Assembly (NCBI GenBank): GCA_022824405.1
Contig: JAJDZZ010000069.1
Span: forward strand, 1-64,000
DNA: 64,000 nt
Direction: 5' to 3'
Origin: Opitutales bacterium
GTDB taxonomy: Bacteria; Verrucomicrobiota; Verrucomicrobiia; Opitutales; UBA2995
Positions within the stretch are counted from its first letter, which is position 1; each line of letters begins with the position of its first letter. The position numbers and the translations under genes were made by a program. Positions 15,182 through 23,363 of this stretch are shown piece after piece. The notes under the pieces were generated by a model. The model was not told the origin of the DNA. It saw only the letters and a list, made by a program, of their open reading frames with translations, and ran no database searches.

Positions 15182-15509
15182 GTCATTGTGAATAAGTTGT
15201 CGATAAGGTTAATGTGTGCCGGAAATTTGAGGGCTTCAACCTTGGTTGTGGAATCGTGGAATTCTTTTTACGCGCCCGTAACAACCCAAACATTGCTGTA
15301 ACGGGCAAGGTATGAAATCTGTGAGAAAAACGTATCTTTGGGTTATCAGGGATAGACTTTTTCCAGGGCAAAGTCATTCCGCACCCGGATACGGCACCGT
15401 CAGGGACAATTTGGCCCAACCTGGGGAAGTATGTGAATAAACCCCTGCCTTTGGGCACAAGTTCCGGCTTTATCCCTCCCGTGAGGGGAATATTCCCTTC
15501 CCGGCAGAA
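15182..15509. other. Intergenic region bearing three TTATTCACA (DnaA-box-like) 9-mers
   Basis: The exact word TTATTCACA occurs at 15187-15195 (minus), 15432-15440 (minus) and 15510-15518 (plus, overlapping the glycosyltransferase stop). This is one base from the classic DnaA box TTATCCACA. No gene is visible between. The region is not strikingly AT-rich and no dnaA or dnaN lies nearby, so a full origin is not supported. It should also hold the promoter of the LpxH-like gene. Confidence 0.5.
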
Positions 15510-16646
15510 TTATTCACAGAATGTGCACACCCTTTCAATATGGCCGAGGTAGGTTTTCAGGATGCCGTCCCAGCTGAATCTTTCCGCCGTTTTCCGGGCT
15601 GCACGGCCAATAGCGGGCCATCGGTCGCGTTCTTGCAAAAGCCGTTTTGATTGGCGCAGAAAGGCTTCCGCATCGTCGAAGGGGGCCAACCAGCCGTTTT
15701 CGCCATGGCGGATACAGGTTCGAGGCGAGGCGTAATCGTAGGCCAGAACGGCCAAACCGCTGGCCATGGCTTCGAGGACGACATTGCCAAATGTTTCCGT
15801 TATGCTGGGGAAGAGAAAGAAGTCTCCGGAGGCATAATGCCGGGCCAAGTCTTCTCCGGTTTTCATGCCGGCGAAAATAAGCCCCGGATGGGCGTTTTGG
15901 ATTTGAGCGCGTTCCGGGCCATCCCCGACCAGGACAAATTTCAAATTGGGGCAGAGGGATTTGAGCCTTTCGTATGCCCGAAGCGCCAGCGGGATATTTT
16001 TTTCCCCGGCGATGCGTCCCACGTACAGCATGACCGGGTCATCCCTTTTCGCTTCCCAGGATTGTCGCAAGGAAAGGTCTCGTTTTGCGGGGGAAAACAG
16101 TTCCGTATTCACTCCCCGGCCCATGATTTCCAGGTTCTTGAACCCCGATTTGCGGAGGATTTGGCGCGAATCCTCACTCGGAACCAGGGTCAGGCGCGTT
16201 TTGTTATGGAAAAACTTCAATCCGGCCAGACCGATTCCGGTGAGGAATCCCAAGCGGTAATGTTTTCCGTAGGCGTGAAAGTTGGTGTGGAAGCTGGAAA
16301 CCACGGGTATATTGTGCCGAAGGGCGGAAAAGAGGGCCTGGATTCCCAGGGGACCTTCCGTGGCGATGTGGATGATATCGGGGGAGAACCTCTCCCAGTT
16401 TTTTTTGAGCTGGTTCCTTCCGGCCAAACCCATTTTCAGGACATCGTAACCCGGAATAGGTATTCCCCTGACCAAGTCCTCGGAGAAATCCTTGCCCTTT
16501 CCGCTTCCATCGTTCTCGGACTGCCGAGGCCTGATGACGTGCAGGCGGTGCCCCTTGGCCACCAGCCGGGTGACCAATTGGTTCAATGTCATGGAAACCC
16601 CGTTGACTTCGGGTGGAAAGGTTTCGGTAACCAGGCAAATTTTCAC
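15510..16646 (-). CDS. Glycosyltransferase, GT4 family
   Basis: 378 residues from GTG 16646 (KICLVTETFPPEVNGVSMTL is the expected N-terminus; the longer upstream frame is not plausible coding). A two-Rossmann GT-B enzyme: acceptor domain with VSSFHTNFHAYGKHYR, then the donor domain with LYVGRIAGEKN, LVGDGPE and the EX7E-type motif ITETFGNVVLEAMASG. This pattern matches GT4 enzymes such as alpha-mannosyl, glucosyl and sulfoquinovosyl (SqdX/MgtA-like) transferases acting on lipid acceptors. The exact sugar and acceptor are not readable. No signal peptide, so it is cytoplasmic or peripheral to the inner membrane. It is divergent from miaA and upstream of the LpxH-like gene. Confidence 0.88.
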   Translation of the reverse strand: MKICLVTETFPPEVNGVSMTLNQLVTRLVAKGHRLHVIRPRQSENDGSGKGKDFSEDLVRGIPIPGYDVLKMGLAGRNQLKKNWERFSPDIIHIATEGPLGIQALFSALRHNIPVVSSFHTNFHAYGKHYRLGFLTGIGLAGLKFFHNKTRLTLVPSEDSRQILRKSGFKNLEIMGRGVNTELFSPAKRDLSLRQSWEAKRDDPVMLYVGRIAGEKNIPLALRAYERLKSLCPNLKFVLVGDGPERAQIQNAHPGLIFAGMKTGEDLARHYASGDFFLFPSITETFGNVVLEAMASGLAVLAYDYASPRTCIRHGENGWLAPFDDAEAFLRQSKRLLQERDRWPAIGRAARKTAERFSWDGILKTYLGHIERVCTFCE

Positions 16647-16769
16647 AGTGGTCTTATTGCCGTAATGACATAGCTGAACGAGTGGCGAGATCAACGGGTT
16701 TTTTGCGAATCTCTCTTCCTCCCCTCCGCCGAGGTTGACCGAGGCCTTTGCTTTCGGACTATAACAGGC

Positions 16770-17714
16770 GTGGATCGCTGTTTGTATATTATGACCGGCT
16801 ATACTGCGGTGGGAAAAACCAGGTTGTCCCTGGATTGGGCCCAACGGCACAATGCCGAGATCGTCTCATGCGATTCCCTGCTGGTTTACCGTGGTATGGA
16901 CATCGGCACGGCCAAGCCGGGCCGGGAGGATCGTTCCCGGGTGCCTCATCATCTCATCGATGTCACCGACGTGTCCCACCAGTATTCCATCGACAGATAC
17001 CTGCGGGAGGTGCGGCGGGCGGTAAAAGAAATTCACGGTCGAGGACACCGGGTGCTGGTGGTGGGTGGAAGCGGATTTTATTTAAGCGCGTTTTTTGGCC
17101 CGGTAATGGACGACATTGAAATAACGGACGCGTTTCGCGCCGATATCCGGGAAAGGTTTGCTTCGCGGCCACTGGAGGAATCGGTCGAGGAACTGCGCCG
17201 CATGAATCCCGAAGGGTTGGGAGGATTGGATGTTTCCAATCCTAGGCGCGTACTCAATTCCCTGATACGATGCCGGGCCTCGGGGCTGTCATTGAAGGAT
17301 TTGAAACGTCGATTTACCCGAAGAACGGGCATTTTTGACGATTTTGCCAAGCGGGTCCTGATATTATCGCGGCCAAGGGAAGCATTGGAACGGCGATTGC
17401 GCAAGCGGGTGGACCGGATGCTGAAGGAGGGATTGGTCGAGGAAGTAAGGGCCTTGATGAAAGAGGGGATCGATCAAAATCCGAGCGCGGCCCGGGCGAT
17501 AGGATACCGGGAGACCTTGGCTTTTTTGCGGGGGGAATTGGCTGAAGAGGAACTTCCGCTGACGATAGAGCGAAACACGCGACGCCTCCTGAAAAAGCAA
17601 CGGACCTGGTTTAAAAAGTTTCTCCCCGCCGAAGCGGTCTATGACCTGAGCAAGGGCCCGCCACCCGAGGATTGGATAAGCGCGCCAAGGCGCCCGGGGC
17701 GTTATCTCCGGTAG
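16770..17714 (+). CDS. miaA: tRNA dimethylallyltransferase
   Basis: 314 residues from GTG 16770; an ATG at 16791 would cut the first strand before the P-loop. Transfers a dimethylallyl group to N6 of A37 in tRNAs reading UNN codons. The P-loop is GYTAVGKTRL; CDSLLVYRGMDIGTAKP and VPHHLIDV are hallmark segments, as is AIGYRETLAFL. The catalytic Asp of the DSLLVYRG loop is present. It is divergent from the glycosyltransferase gene (123-base gap) and its last 13 bases overlap the end of the convergent ppiD-like gene. The final codons run through a GGCGCC-rich stretch that resembles the dispersed hairpins only loosely. Confidence 0.95.
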   Translation: MDRCLYIMTGYTAVGKTRLSLDWAQRHNAEIVSCDSLLVYRGMDIGTAKPGREDRSRVPHHLIDVTDVSHQYSIDRYLREVRRAVKEIHGRGHRVLVVGGSGFYLSAFFGPVMDDIEITDAFRADIRERFASRPLEESVEELRRMNPEGLGGLDVSNPRRVLNSLIRCRASGLSLKDLKRRFTRRTGIFDDFAKRVLILSRPREALERRLRKRVDRMLKEGLVEEVRALMKEGIDQNPSAARAIGYRETLAFLRGELAEEELPLTIERNTRRLLKKQRTWFKKFLPAEAVYDLSKGPPPEDWISAPRRPGRYLR

Positions 17715-19384
17715 GCGGTGTCGGCCAGTTCCCGCTCCAGCAATTCGGAGATGATGGGGTCCACGTTCCGGGAGCTGAGTACTGTCGACTGGGATTCGAT
17801 GACGGTTCGGACCGGATCATCGGTCAGGGTGTAATCGGGGACGCTTTTCCGCTCCGCAAATACCAGTATTCCATCGGTCGGGTCGGTAACCCAGTCGGAG
17901 ACTTCTCCCTCTTCCAGGCCTTCAAGTTGGTTGCGGGCCCCGGCGCTGAGACCTTCCGGCGCCGGTGAGGACTGCTTATATTCCTGAAAAGAGGCCAGGT
18001 CGAGTTCTCGACTGGCGGCGGCGCTTTCAAAGGTTTCGCCGGCGGCCAGGGCAGCTTCGATTTCCGTTTTCAAGCTCTGGCCCTTCGCCACGAATTTCTC
18101 GCGTCGGAGTTCTTCCTCGAGATCGGCAGAAACGCGGTCCGCGACCTCGTCCAATGCCGGTGCGCGCTCCGGGGTCTGGCCCCGGTAGATCAAAATCACG
18201 AACCGGTCACCATCCTGAATCGGGTCGGAATAATAGCGCGATTCATTGAGGCGAAAGGCTTGGTTAAGCGTTTCAGGGCCAAGCCCCTGTTGTGACCCCA
18301 CGGAATCCCGTCCATATGGCTGCAGGGGCACGAGTTCAATCCCTTGCCTCTCCATGGCCTCGGAAAAAGCCTCACTACCGTTTTCGATTTCCTTATCGAA
18401 CAGATAGTAGGCAAATTCTTCGGCCGCGTTTTGAGCGCGTTTGGAGGCTTGTTCCAGCCTCAATTCCGCAATCACCTTTTCCTCTACCTGATCCAGGGTC
18501 ACTTCCGGGGTTTCGGGATTTTCAGGAGCATCGGAGTCGTCATCCTCCTTTTCCACTGGTTCCGGAGGGGGCATTTCTGCCTGGTAGCGGGCCTTGTTGG
18601 TTACGAAATGAACCTGCTTTTCCCCATCTTCCGGTTGGTAGGTCTCATCGACAAATTCTGTCGGCTCGAAACTCAGGAAACCGGCTTCGGTTTTTGTCGG
18701 TATGAGATAGCGGAAGGCATTCCGGCTGAAATAACTTTCCAGTTCCTCCCGGGACGGACTCACCTCGGGGTTGAAGGATGCGTATGACAAACGGGCCGTT
18801 TGCAGGTCCCACACCGTGTCGTTTTGCTTGGCCGTCTCCAGCGCTTCATGGGGGAGCATATGGCCGGGGCCTTCCAGAAGGCTGCGCATTCTTTCGATGA
18901 GGAAATCCTCTTGCAAAACCTGGGTGACCAGCATTTCGGAAATACTGGCGTTGCGCAATGAATCGAGAAAGGCGGTGTATCTGGTTTCGTCGAACTCCTG
19001 GGTGGAGAAATCCATAAAGGCCGGAAGAGAACGAACGAAAGTTTTAAACTCCTCATCGCTCGGACCGGGAAGGCCAATGAGTTTGGCCTGGTGCAACAGG
19101 GCTATTCTGGTGAGGGAATATGATTGCAGGAATTCCTGATTGTCCGCGTAGAAGGGAATGTTGATGGACAAGCTGACGCGTCCGCGGCCGAAAATCTGCG
19201 AGGCGTCTTTCTCCGAGGACAAATCGTATTCAAAAAAGGGTTGGTCGATGTAACGCGGGCCCCCGCCGCCCAGTGGGCTGAAGTTACCGATGGTGAAAAC
19301 AAAGGAAACGATCAAAACAGCCAAAAGAATGACAATGAGCCACTTGAAGTGCTTGGTAAGGTAAGTCTGGATCCAATAAAACAT
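17702..19384 (-). CDS. PpiD/SurA-like membrane-anchored peptidyl-prolyl isomerase/chaperone
   Basis: 560 residues. A single N-terminal membrane anchor (about 15-33) is followed by a long periplasmic part, the PpiD arrangement. Residues about 60-210 look like the SurA_N helical chaperone region; a low-complexity acidic/proline segment (EKEDDDSDAPENPETPE) lies near 280-300; the region about 335-430 (SEAMERQGIELVPL, VILIYRGQTPERAPALDEV) resembles a degenerate parvulin domain plus following helix. It probably assists folding of outer-membrane or secreted proteins. Whether the isomerase site is active is uncertain, since the usual FHAxHIL core is not evident. A 275-base gap of repeats separates it from nadK upstream. 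Confidence 0.75.
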   Translation of the reverse strand: MFYWIQTYLTKHFKWLIVILLAVLIVSFVFTIGNFSPLGGGGPRYIDQPFFEYDLSSEKDASQIFGRGRVSLSINIPFYADNQEFLQSYSLTRIALLHQAKLIGLPGPSDEEFKTFVRSLPAFMDFSTQEFDETRYTAFLDSLRNASISEMLVTQVLQEDFLIERMRSLLEGPGHMLPHEALETAKQNDTVWDLQTARLSYASFNPEVSPSREELESYFSRNAFRYLIPTKTEAGFLSFEPTEFVDETYQPEDGEKQVHFVTNKARYQAEMPPPEPVEKEDDDSDAPENPETPEVTLDQVEEKVIAELRLEQASKRAQNAAEEFAYYLFDKEIENGSEAFSEAMERQGIELVPLQPYGRDSVGSQQGLGPETLNQAFRLNESRYYSDPIQDGDRFVILIYRGQTPERAPALDEVADRVSADLEEELRREKFVAKGQSLKTEIEAALAAGETFESAAASRELDLASFQEYKQSSPAPEGLSAGARNQLEGLEEGEVSDWVTDPTDGILVFAERKSVPDYTLTDDPVRTVIESQSTVLSSRNVDPIISELLERELADTAYRR

Positions 19385-19450
19385 GCCGAAAAAAAGAAAC
19401 CGCCCACCATAGAATCGGCCCTTCCTTTGTCAACAGGGTTCAGGTGTAAA

Positions 19451-19522
19451 GGAAGAAGGAAGAGGGAAGAGGGAAGAGGGAAGGGGGAAGAGGGAAGAGG
19501 GAAGAGGGAAGAGGGAAGAGGG
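19451..19522 (+). repeat. Tandem heptamer repeat (GGAAGAG)n
   Basis: About ten copies of GGAAGAG with minor interruptions (one GGAAGGG and a GGAAGAA start). It is purine-only on the plus strand, which allows triplex or slippage structures. It lies upstream of the ppiD-like gene and next to a composite repeat. Confidence 0.9.
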
Positions 19523-19527
19523 TGTTG

Positions 19528-19620
19528 GAATTAATCTTGATCGTGATCGTGATCGAAAGGAAGGGGTCAAAAGGCGCCCGAGGGCGCCAATGAGGAATGA
19601 GGAATGAGGAATTAGGAATT
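19528..19620 (+). repeat. Composite repeat with modules in shuffled order
   Basis: Here GAATTAATCTTGATCGTGATCGTGATCGAAAGG precedes the hairpin GGCGCCCGAGGGCGCC (19572-19587), which is followed by AATGAGGAATGAGGAATGAGG and AATTAGGAATT. In copy 2 the hairpin comes first, so the modules can rearrange independently. Just after it, ACCCCATGGCGGATGT (19642-19657) matches 48661-48676 exactly. Confidence 0.75.
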
Positions 19621-19659
19621 CGTATGCCTTACAGGGTCAGGACCCCATGGCGGATGTGC

Positions 19660-20496
19660 TCAGTCCCGGTTCTTGTGACTGCCGCTCCACTTGAGCTTTT
19701 TTCTCACCACGTCGAAGTGCTTGAAATTGCTCTGGTGAATGAGGGTCAGGCGGTTGGGAGCCAATTGAATGAGAATTTCCCCTCCCGAATCGACGCTCAG
19801 GTTTTCGCGTCCATCCAAAAGCACCTGAAGGGTTTTGGATTTGGAGACATCCTTTACCCTCAACCGCGTTCCCGCATCGAATATGATGGATCGGTTGGAA
19901 AGGGTGTGGGGGCAAATGGGGGTGAGCGCCATTACCTTTGCTTCCGGTTGAATGAGAGGGCCCCCGGCCGAAAGGTTATATGCCGTCGAGCCGGTCGGAG
20001 TGGAAAAAATGATCCCATCGCACAGGAAATCGGTAATGCGTCCATCCTCGTTGCAGACCTCCAGGTTTACCATTTCCCCGGAATGAATTTCCTTGATCAC
20101 GACATCGTTTAAGGCCAGTGCCTGACGGTCACGAGTCGAGGCCTGCAACATGGTCCGCCGGGAGACGCAATATTCCCCCCCCACCACTTTGGAAAATTGA
20201 GCCGAAGCCTCAGAACTAGAGAAAGTGGTGAGAAAACCGAGGCTCCCCCGGTTGATTCCTATGACGGGCACCTTGCGCTCGGAGCATTCCTTGGCGATGC
20301 TCAACAAGGTTCCGTCCCCCCCAATCACGCAACAAGCCGAAATACCGTCCAAAAGGCCCGCTTCAACGGGATATTTGGAAGAGACCCTTACCTCGCGGCA
20401 CAGACCCCTGGCCAAATCGACCAGGAAGTCGGCCAATTCGGGAGCCCCCGCCTTGGTTTCATTAATAAAAAATGCGATGGAATCCAGCGAGTGCAT
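19660..20496 (-). CDS. nadK: NAD kinase
   Basis: 278 residues. Phosphorylates NAD to NADP with ATP or polyphosphate. The catalytic loop VIGGDGTLL (58-65), VIGINRGSLGFLT, the LNDVVI segment and the GIIFSTPTGSTAYNLSAGGP motif are all present and in the usual order. The C-terminus is slightly longer than the core (KHFDVVRKKLKWSG). It follows tlyA by 26 bases on the same strand. tlyA and nadK are neighbours in many bacteria, so an operon is likely. Downstream are only repeats. Confidence 0.95.
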   Translation of the reverse strand: MHSLDSIAFFINETKAGAPELADFLVDLARGLCREVRVSSKYPVEAGLLDGISACCVIGGDGTLLSIAKECSERKVPVIGINRGSLGFLTTFSSSEASAQFSKVVGGEYCVSRRTMLQASTRDRQALALNDVVIKEIHSGEMVNLEVCNEDGRITDFLCDGIIFSTPTGSTAYNLSAGGPLIQPEAKVMALTPICPHTLSNRSIIFDAGTRLRVKDVSKSKTLQVLLDGRENLSVDSGGEILIQLAPNRLTLIHQSNFKHFDVVRKKLKWSGSHKNRD

Positions 20497-20522
20497 TCAA
20501 GTCGGGTGTAATGGGAGCATCA

Positions 20523-21302
20523 TCAGGGTTCGGAGGCGGTTTTGACAATTCCCAATAAAAATTCCCGGTTTCGGTTCCCTCCACCCAAGGGGGATTCCAC
20601 CCAGCCTTCCAAGGCGGCGTTTTTCAGAGATTCCCTCACCCAAGCCTGTATATCGCGCAGGACCTGAAAAGGAATTTCGTTGTCGCGAATGACGCCCTTG
20701 CCTTTGTCGACGACGGATTTCCCGGCTTCGAATTGTGGTTTGACCAAAGCTATGAGTTTCCCCCGGGGCTCGAGCAGAGGCCAGACGGCGGGAAGGACTT
20801 TGGTGAGCGAAATGAAGGACAAGTCCATCACGATCAAATCGTAACTGGGGTAGGGGAGGCAATCGGCCGTCAGGTGGCGGGCATTCACTCTCTCCACGTT
20901 CCTTACCCGTTCATCCCGACGCAGCTTGTAGTGCAATTGACCCCGCCCCACATCGACACACACGCATTCGGCCGCTCCCTTTTGCAAAAGGCAATCGGTG
21001 AATCCTCCGGTGGAGGCTCCCACGTCCAGCGCCACCTTGCCCCGAATTTCGGTGGGAAAGGATTTCAGATAACGGTCCAGCTTCTCTCCCCCCCGGCTGA
21101 CGTAGGGCGGAGGTTGCAACAAGGTTAAGGGAATATCGTCCTCATAACGTTTGCCGGGCTTGTCCAGGACCTCCGTTCCCCGGCGCACCTTTCCGGCGAG
21201 TATCAAACCCCTGGCCTTTGTGCGATTCGGGCAAAGGCCGCGGCACACTAAAATTTCGTCTAATCGGAGGCGGTTCCGGCTCACCCATCTTTTCCACAAC
21301 AT
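20523..21302 (-). CDS. tlyA: TlyA-type rRNA 2'-O-methyltransferase (S4 plus FtsJ-like domains)
   Basis: 259 residues from ATG 21302, preferred because CTTGGGG precedes it and the S4 domain follows at once (RLDEILVCRGLCPNRTKARGLI); the longer frame adds 60 residues of non-family sequence. The S4 RNA-binding part covers about 10-75. The methyltransferase domain has VSRGGEKLDRYL, the SAM motif ALDVGASTGGFTDCLL, FISLTKVLP and LVKPQFEAGK. TlyA proteins methylate cytidines in 16S and 23S rRNA; some members are also reported as haemolysins. It is divergent from mraZ across 103 bases and precedes nadK. Confidence 0.92.
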   Translation of the reverse strand: MLWKRWVSRNRLRLDEILVCRGLCPNRTKARGLILAGKVRRGTEVLDKPGKRYEDDIPLTLLQPPPYVSRGGEKLDRYLKSFPTEIRGKVALDVGASTGGFTDCLLQKGAAECVCVDVGRGQLHYKLRRDERVRNVERVNARHLTADCLPYPSYDLIVMDLSFISLTKVLPAVWPLLEPRGKLIALVKPQFEAGKSVVDKGKGVIRDNEIPFQVLRDIQAWVRESLKNAALEGWVESPLGGGNRNREFLLGIVKTASEP

Positions 21303-21347
21303 CCCCAAGAAAATCGCAAAAAAAATAGGCAAAATCGGCGCCAAAGC

Positions 21348-21376
21348 TTGACATGTGTCGAAAAGTGGGGCGAAAT
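21348..21376 (+). promoter_or_regulatory. Candidate promoter of the dcw cluster
   Basis: A consensus TTGACA lies at 21348-21353 and, after 17 bases, a weak -10 candidate CGAAAT (3 of 6) at 21371-21376, 30 bases before mraZ. MraZ usually represses its own promoter through TGGG-type repeats; only one such word (GTGGGG, 21365-21370) is visible here, so autoregulation is not demonstrated. Confidence 0.3.
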
Positions 21377-21405
21377 GTCGGCAATTCCCGTAATTAGGCC
21401 CGGTC

Positions 21406-21891
21406 ATGTTATCCAAGAACCGAAAATTTGCTGGGGGATACATCCATTCCCTGGACACAAAAAATCGCATCACTGTCCCCAAGAAGTGGCGATTTGACGG
21501 TGATGATGAGGATTCCGCCTACCTGGCCATACCCCACCCGCTGGGATACATTTGGTTTTGTCCGCCTGGCAAGATCGAGAAATTGGAGGAGACGATGGAA
21601 TCGATATCTCCCACCGATATATCGGGGCAGCGCTTTCTCATGTCCCTGATGGAGCAATCCGACATGTTGTATTGCGACAAAAGCGGTCGGATCGTGGTCA
21701 CCCCCAAACTGATACAGCACGCCGGGCTTGAGAAACGGGTTCAACTGGTGGGGATGTTTGGGACCTGGGCGGTATGGAACCCGGAGCGTTACGGAAAATT
21801 CATCGAGAATCCCCACGCTTTGGATGTGGGAGCGAAGGGGCGACAGACTTTGGAAGTCATGGAGAGAGTTTGGAAAACGGGGATGAATTAA
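21406..21891 (+). CDS. mraZ: Transcriptional regulator MraZ
   Basis: 161 residues. Two tandem AbrB/SpoVT-like half-domains: SLDTKNRITVPKKWR near the start and DKSGRIVVTPKLIQHAGL near 95, each with the conserved D-x3-R. In E. coli MraZ binds DNA upstream of its own operon and regulates dcw expression. It is first in the dcw cluster, its near-universal place. At 161 residues it is near the usual 140-160. Its stop codon overlaps the ATG of a 31-codon frame (TAATG at 21889-21893), which leads to rsmH. Confidence 0.93.
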   Translation: MLSKNRKFAGGYIHSLDTKNRITVPKKWRFDGDDEDSAYLAIPHPLGYIWFCPPGKIEKLEETMESISPTDISGQRFLMSLMEQSDMLYCDKSGRIVVTPKLIQHAGLEKRVQLVGMFGTWAVWNPERYGKFIENPHALDVGAKGRQTLEVMERVWKTGMN

Positions 21892-21986
21892 TGGCCTTTA
21901 AGAGAAATAGACGGAATCAATTCCTCCTCGATGGGGGAGTCCTTTGCGGGATCCGGCATGGATCCCGGGAGAGTTGGAAATTTTAA
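21891..21986 (+). CDS. Candidate small ORF between mraZ and rsmH (31 codons)
   Basis: An ATG overlapping the mraZ stop (TAATG) opens a 31-codon frame beginning MAFKRNRRNQF and ending SWKF at 21984-21986, five bases before the preferred rsmH start. It fills the only sizeable gap in the first part of the dcw cluster, with the tight spacing typical of coupled genes. The product would be basic and short, with no recognised domain. It may be a coupling leader, a real small protein, or chance. Confidence 0.3.
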   Translation: MAFKRNRRNQFLLDGGVLCGIRHGSRESWKF

Positions 21987-21991
21987 ACCTG

Positions 21992-22960
21992 ATGTTTTGC
22001 GGATCGGATAGCCCTGCCAGTCTTGTTAAAGGCTACGAGCACCTCCCGGTATTGCTCCGGGAGGTGCTGGGGCTATTCTTGCAAACCTCGGGGAGGAGGT
22101 ACTTGGATGCGACTTTTGGAGGAGGAGGTCATACTCGCGCCCTTTTGAAGGCGGAGGCGGCGGTAACGGTAGTCGCCATAGACTGTGATCCGGAGGCTGC
22201 GGTCCGGGCGCGGGAATTCAGTGACAAGTACCCGGGCCGGTTCCGATTTTTCGATCTCAAGTTTTCCGATCTCGATCGAATGGAGGAGGATAAATTTGAC
22301 GGGGTGTTGTTTGATTACGGGGTATCCTCCTTTCAACTGGATCGGGAGGAGCGCGGCTTTTCCTTCCGCAAATCCGCCCCGGCCGATATGCGGATCAATC
22401 CCCGTGAGGGTCAAACGGCGGCTCAATTTTTGGAGACGGCGCCAAGAGGTGAACTCGTGCGCGCGGTCAAGGTATATGGAGAGGAAAAGGCCTGGAAACA
22501 GGTGGTGAAGGCCATCCTGGCAGCCCGTGGCACGGGTGTCCTCGGGAACACTTCCTCTCTGGCAAAATTAATTTCCAACACAATCCCAGCACCCGTCCGG
22601 AGGCGTAGTAAGATACACCCTGCTACCAAAACCTTTCAGGGCGTGAGAATCGCGATAAATGGTGAACTTGAGCAGATCCAATCTGCTTTACCCAAGGCGT
22701 TTGCCTTACTCGTCCCGGGCGGAGTGCTTGCCGCTATCAGTTTTCATTCTTTGGAGGACCGGATAGTCAAACGCTATTTTCGGCATCTCTGCGGTCAACC
22801 TCTGGACCGGAACGATTCCACCCCGGCTCAGATGCGACCGGTATTTGCCGAAGCTTTAACGCGAAGACCCATCACGGCGTCCGAAGATGAAATGGCCCAA
22901 AACCCCCGGTCGCGTTCGGCCAAGCTGCGCGCGGTCCGCAAACAGATAGGACTCAGTTGA
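21992..22960 (+). CDS. rsmH: 16S rRNA m4C1402 methyltransferase
   Basis: 322 residues from ATG 21992; a TTG at 21944 would add 16 residues. Methylates N4 of C1402 in 16S rRNA. The SAM site LDATFGGGGHTRALL is near 38-52. DYGVSSFQLD (family usually DLGVSS), GFSFRKSAPADMRIN, HPATKTFQGVRIAIN and ISFHSLEDRIVKRYF are hallmark segments. It is second in dcw and followed by ftsL three bases later. Apart from the Leu to Tyr change in DYGVSS nothing is unusual. Confidence 0.95.
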   Translation: MFCGSDSPASLVKGYEHLPVLLREVLGLFLQTSGRRYLDATFGGGGHTRALLKAEAAVTVVAIDCDPEAAVRAREFSDKYPGRFRFFDLKFSDLDRMEEDKFDGVLFDYGVSSFQLDREERGFSFRKSAPADMRINPREGQTAAQFLETAPRGELVRAVKVYGEEKAWKQVVKAILAARGTGVLGNTSSLAKLISNTIPAPVRRRSKIHPATKTFQGVRIAINGELEQIQSALPKAFALLVPGGVLAAISFHSLEDRIVKRYFRHLCGQPLDRNDSTPAQMRPVFAEALTRRPITASEDEMAQNPRSRSAKLRAVRKQIGLS

Positions 22961-22963
22961 ATC

Positions 22964-23362
22964 ATGAAAGAACGTTTAAATTATTCCCGTTGGATTCTCA
23001 CCATAACCTTTTTCTCCCTTATCGGTTTGCTCGCCGTAAGCATGATGACCGTCCATTGGAAACGGGAGATTCGTTCCGTCGCTTCGGGAATCCGAGCCGT
23101 GGAATCGGATTTGGAGGACTTGGAACGTCGTCAGGACACTATGGATACCGAACTGGCCCGTGCATTGAATCCGGAACACCTCAAAGGATTGGTTGCGGTG
23201 TCAAACCTCCGTTTGGCCCCCCCTCAGGAAAGCCGTATCATTGTGGTCCGTTCCAAAGACGAACCGTTTGAAGGCGCCTACCTGGGGAGTCTGGACAGGC
23301 AACCCCTTGAGATAGCCTCGCGGTGGGAACCGCTCAGCAGGCCCGGACAACGCACGGACTGA
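22964..23362 (+). CDS. ftsL: FtsL-like division protein
   Basis: 132 residues. A short cytoplasmic N-terminus is followed by one membrane segment (about 11-28) and a heptad-rich region (about 35-70, AVESDLEDLERRQDTM), the topology of FtsL. In other bacteria FtsL forms a complex with FtsQ/DivIB and FtsB/DivIC that controls FtsWI. FtsL is poorly conserved, so the assignment rests on topology, size and position between rsmH and ftsI. The stop is separated from ftsI by one base. Confidence 0.75.
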   Translation: MKERLNYSRWILTITFFSLIGLLAVSMMTVHWKREIRSVASGIRAVESDLEDLERRQDTMDTELARALNPEHLKGLVAVSNLRLAPPQESRIIVVRSKDEPFEGAYLGSLDRQPLEIASRWEPLSRPGQRTD

Positions 23363-23363
23363 C

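Noticed and set aside
15182-15509. Replication origin
   Set aside because: Three DnaA-box-like words alone are not enough: no AT-rich unwinding region was obvious and no dnaA, dnaN, gyrB or parAB neighbour is present.
15651-16673. 340-residue plus-strand frame opposite the glycosyltransferase
   Set aside because: Antisense shadow; the minus-strand frame has all GT4 motifs.
17670-17714. GGCGCC-rich end of miaA as a further repeat copy
   Set aside because: The stem is imperfect and the AATTAGGAATT block that always follows the real copies is missing.
19451-19522. Tandem array as a CRISPR
   Set aside because: The units are 7 bases with no spacers and no cas genes are nearby.
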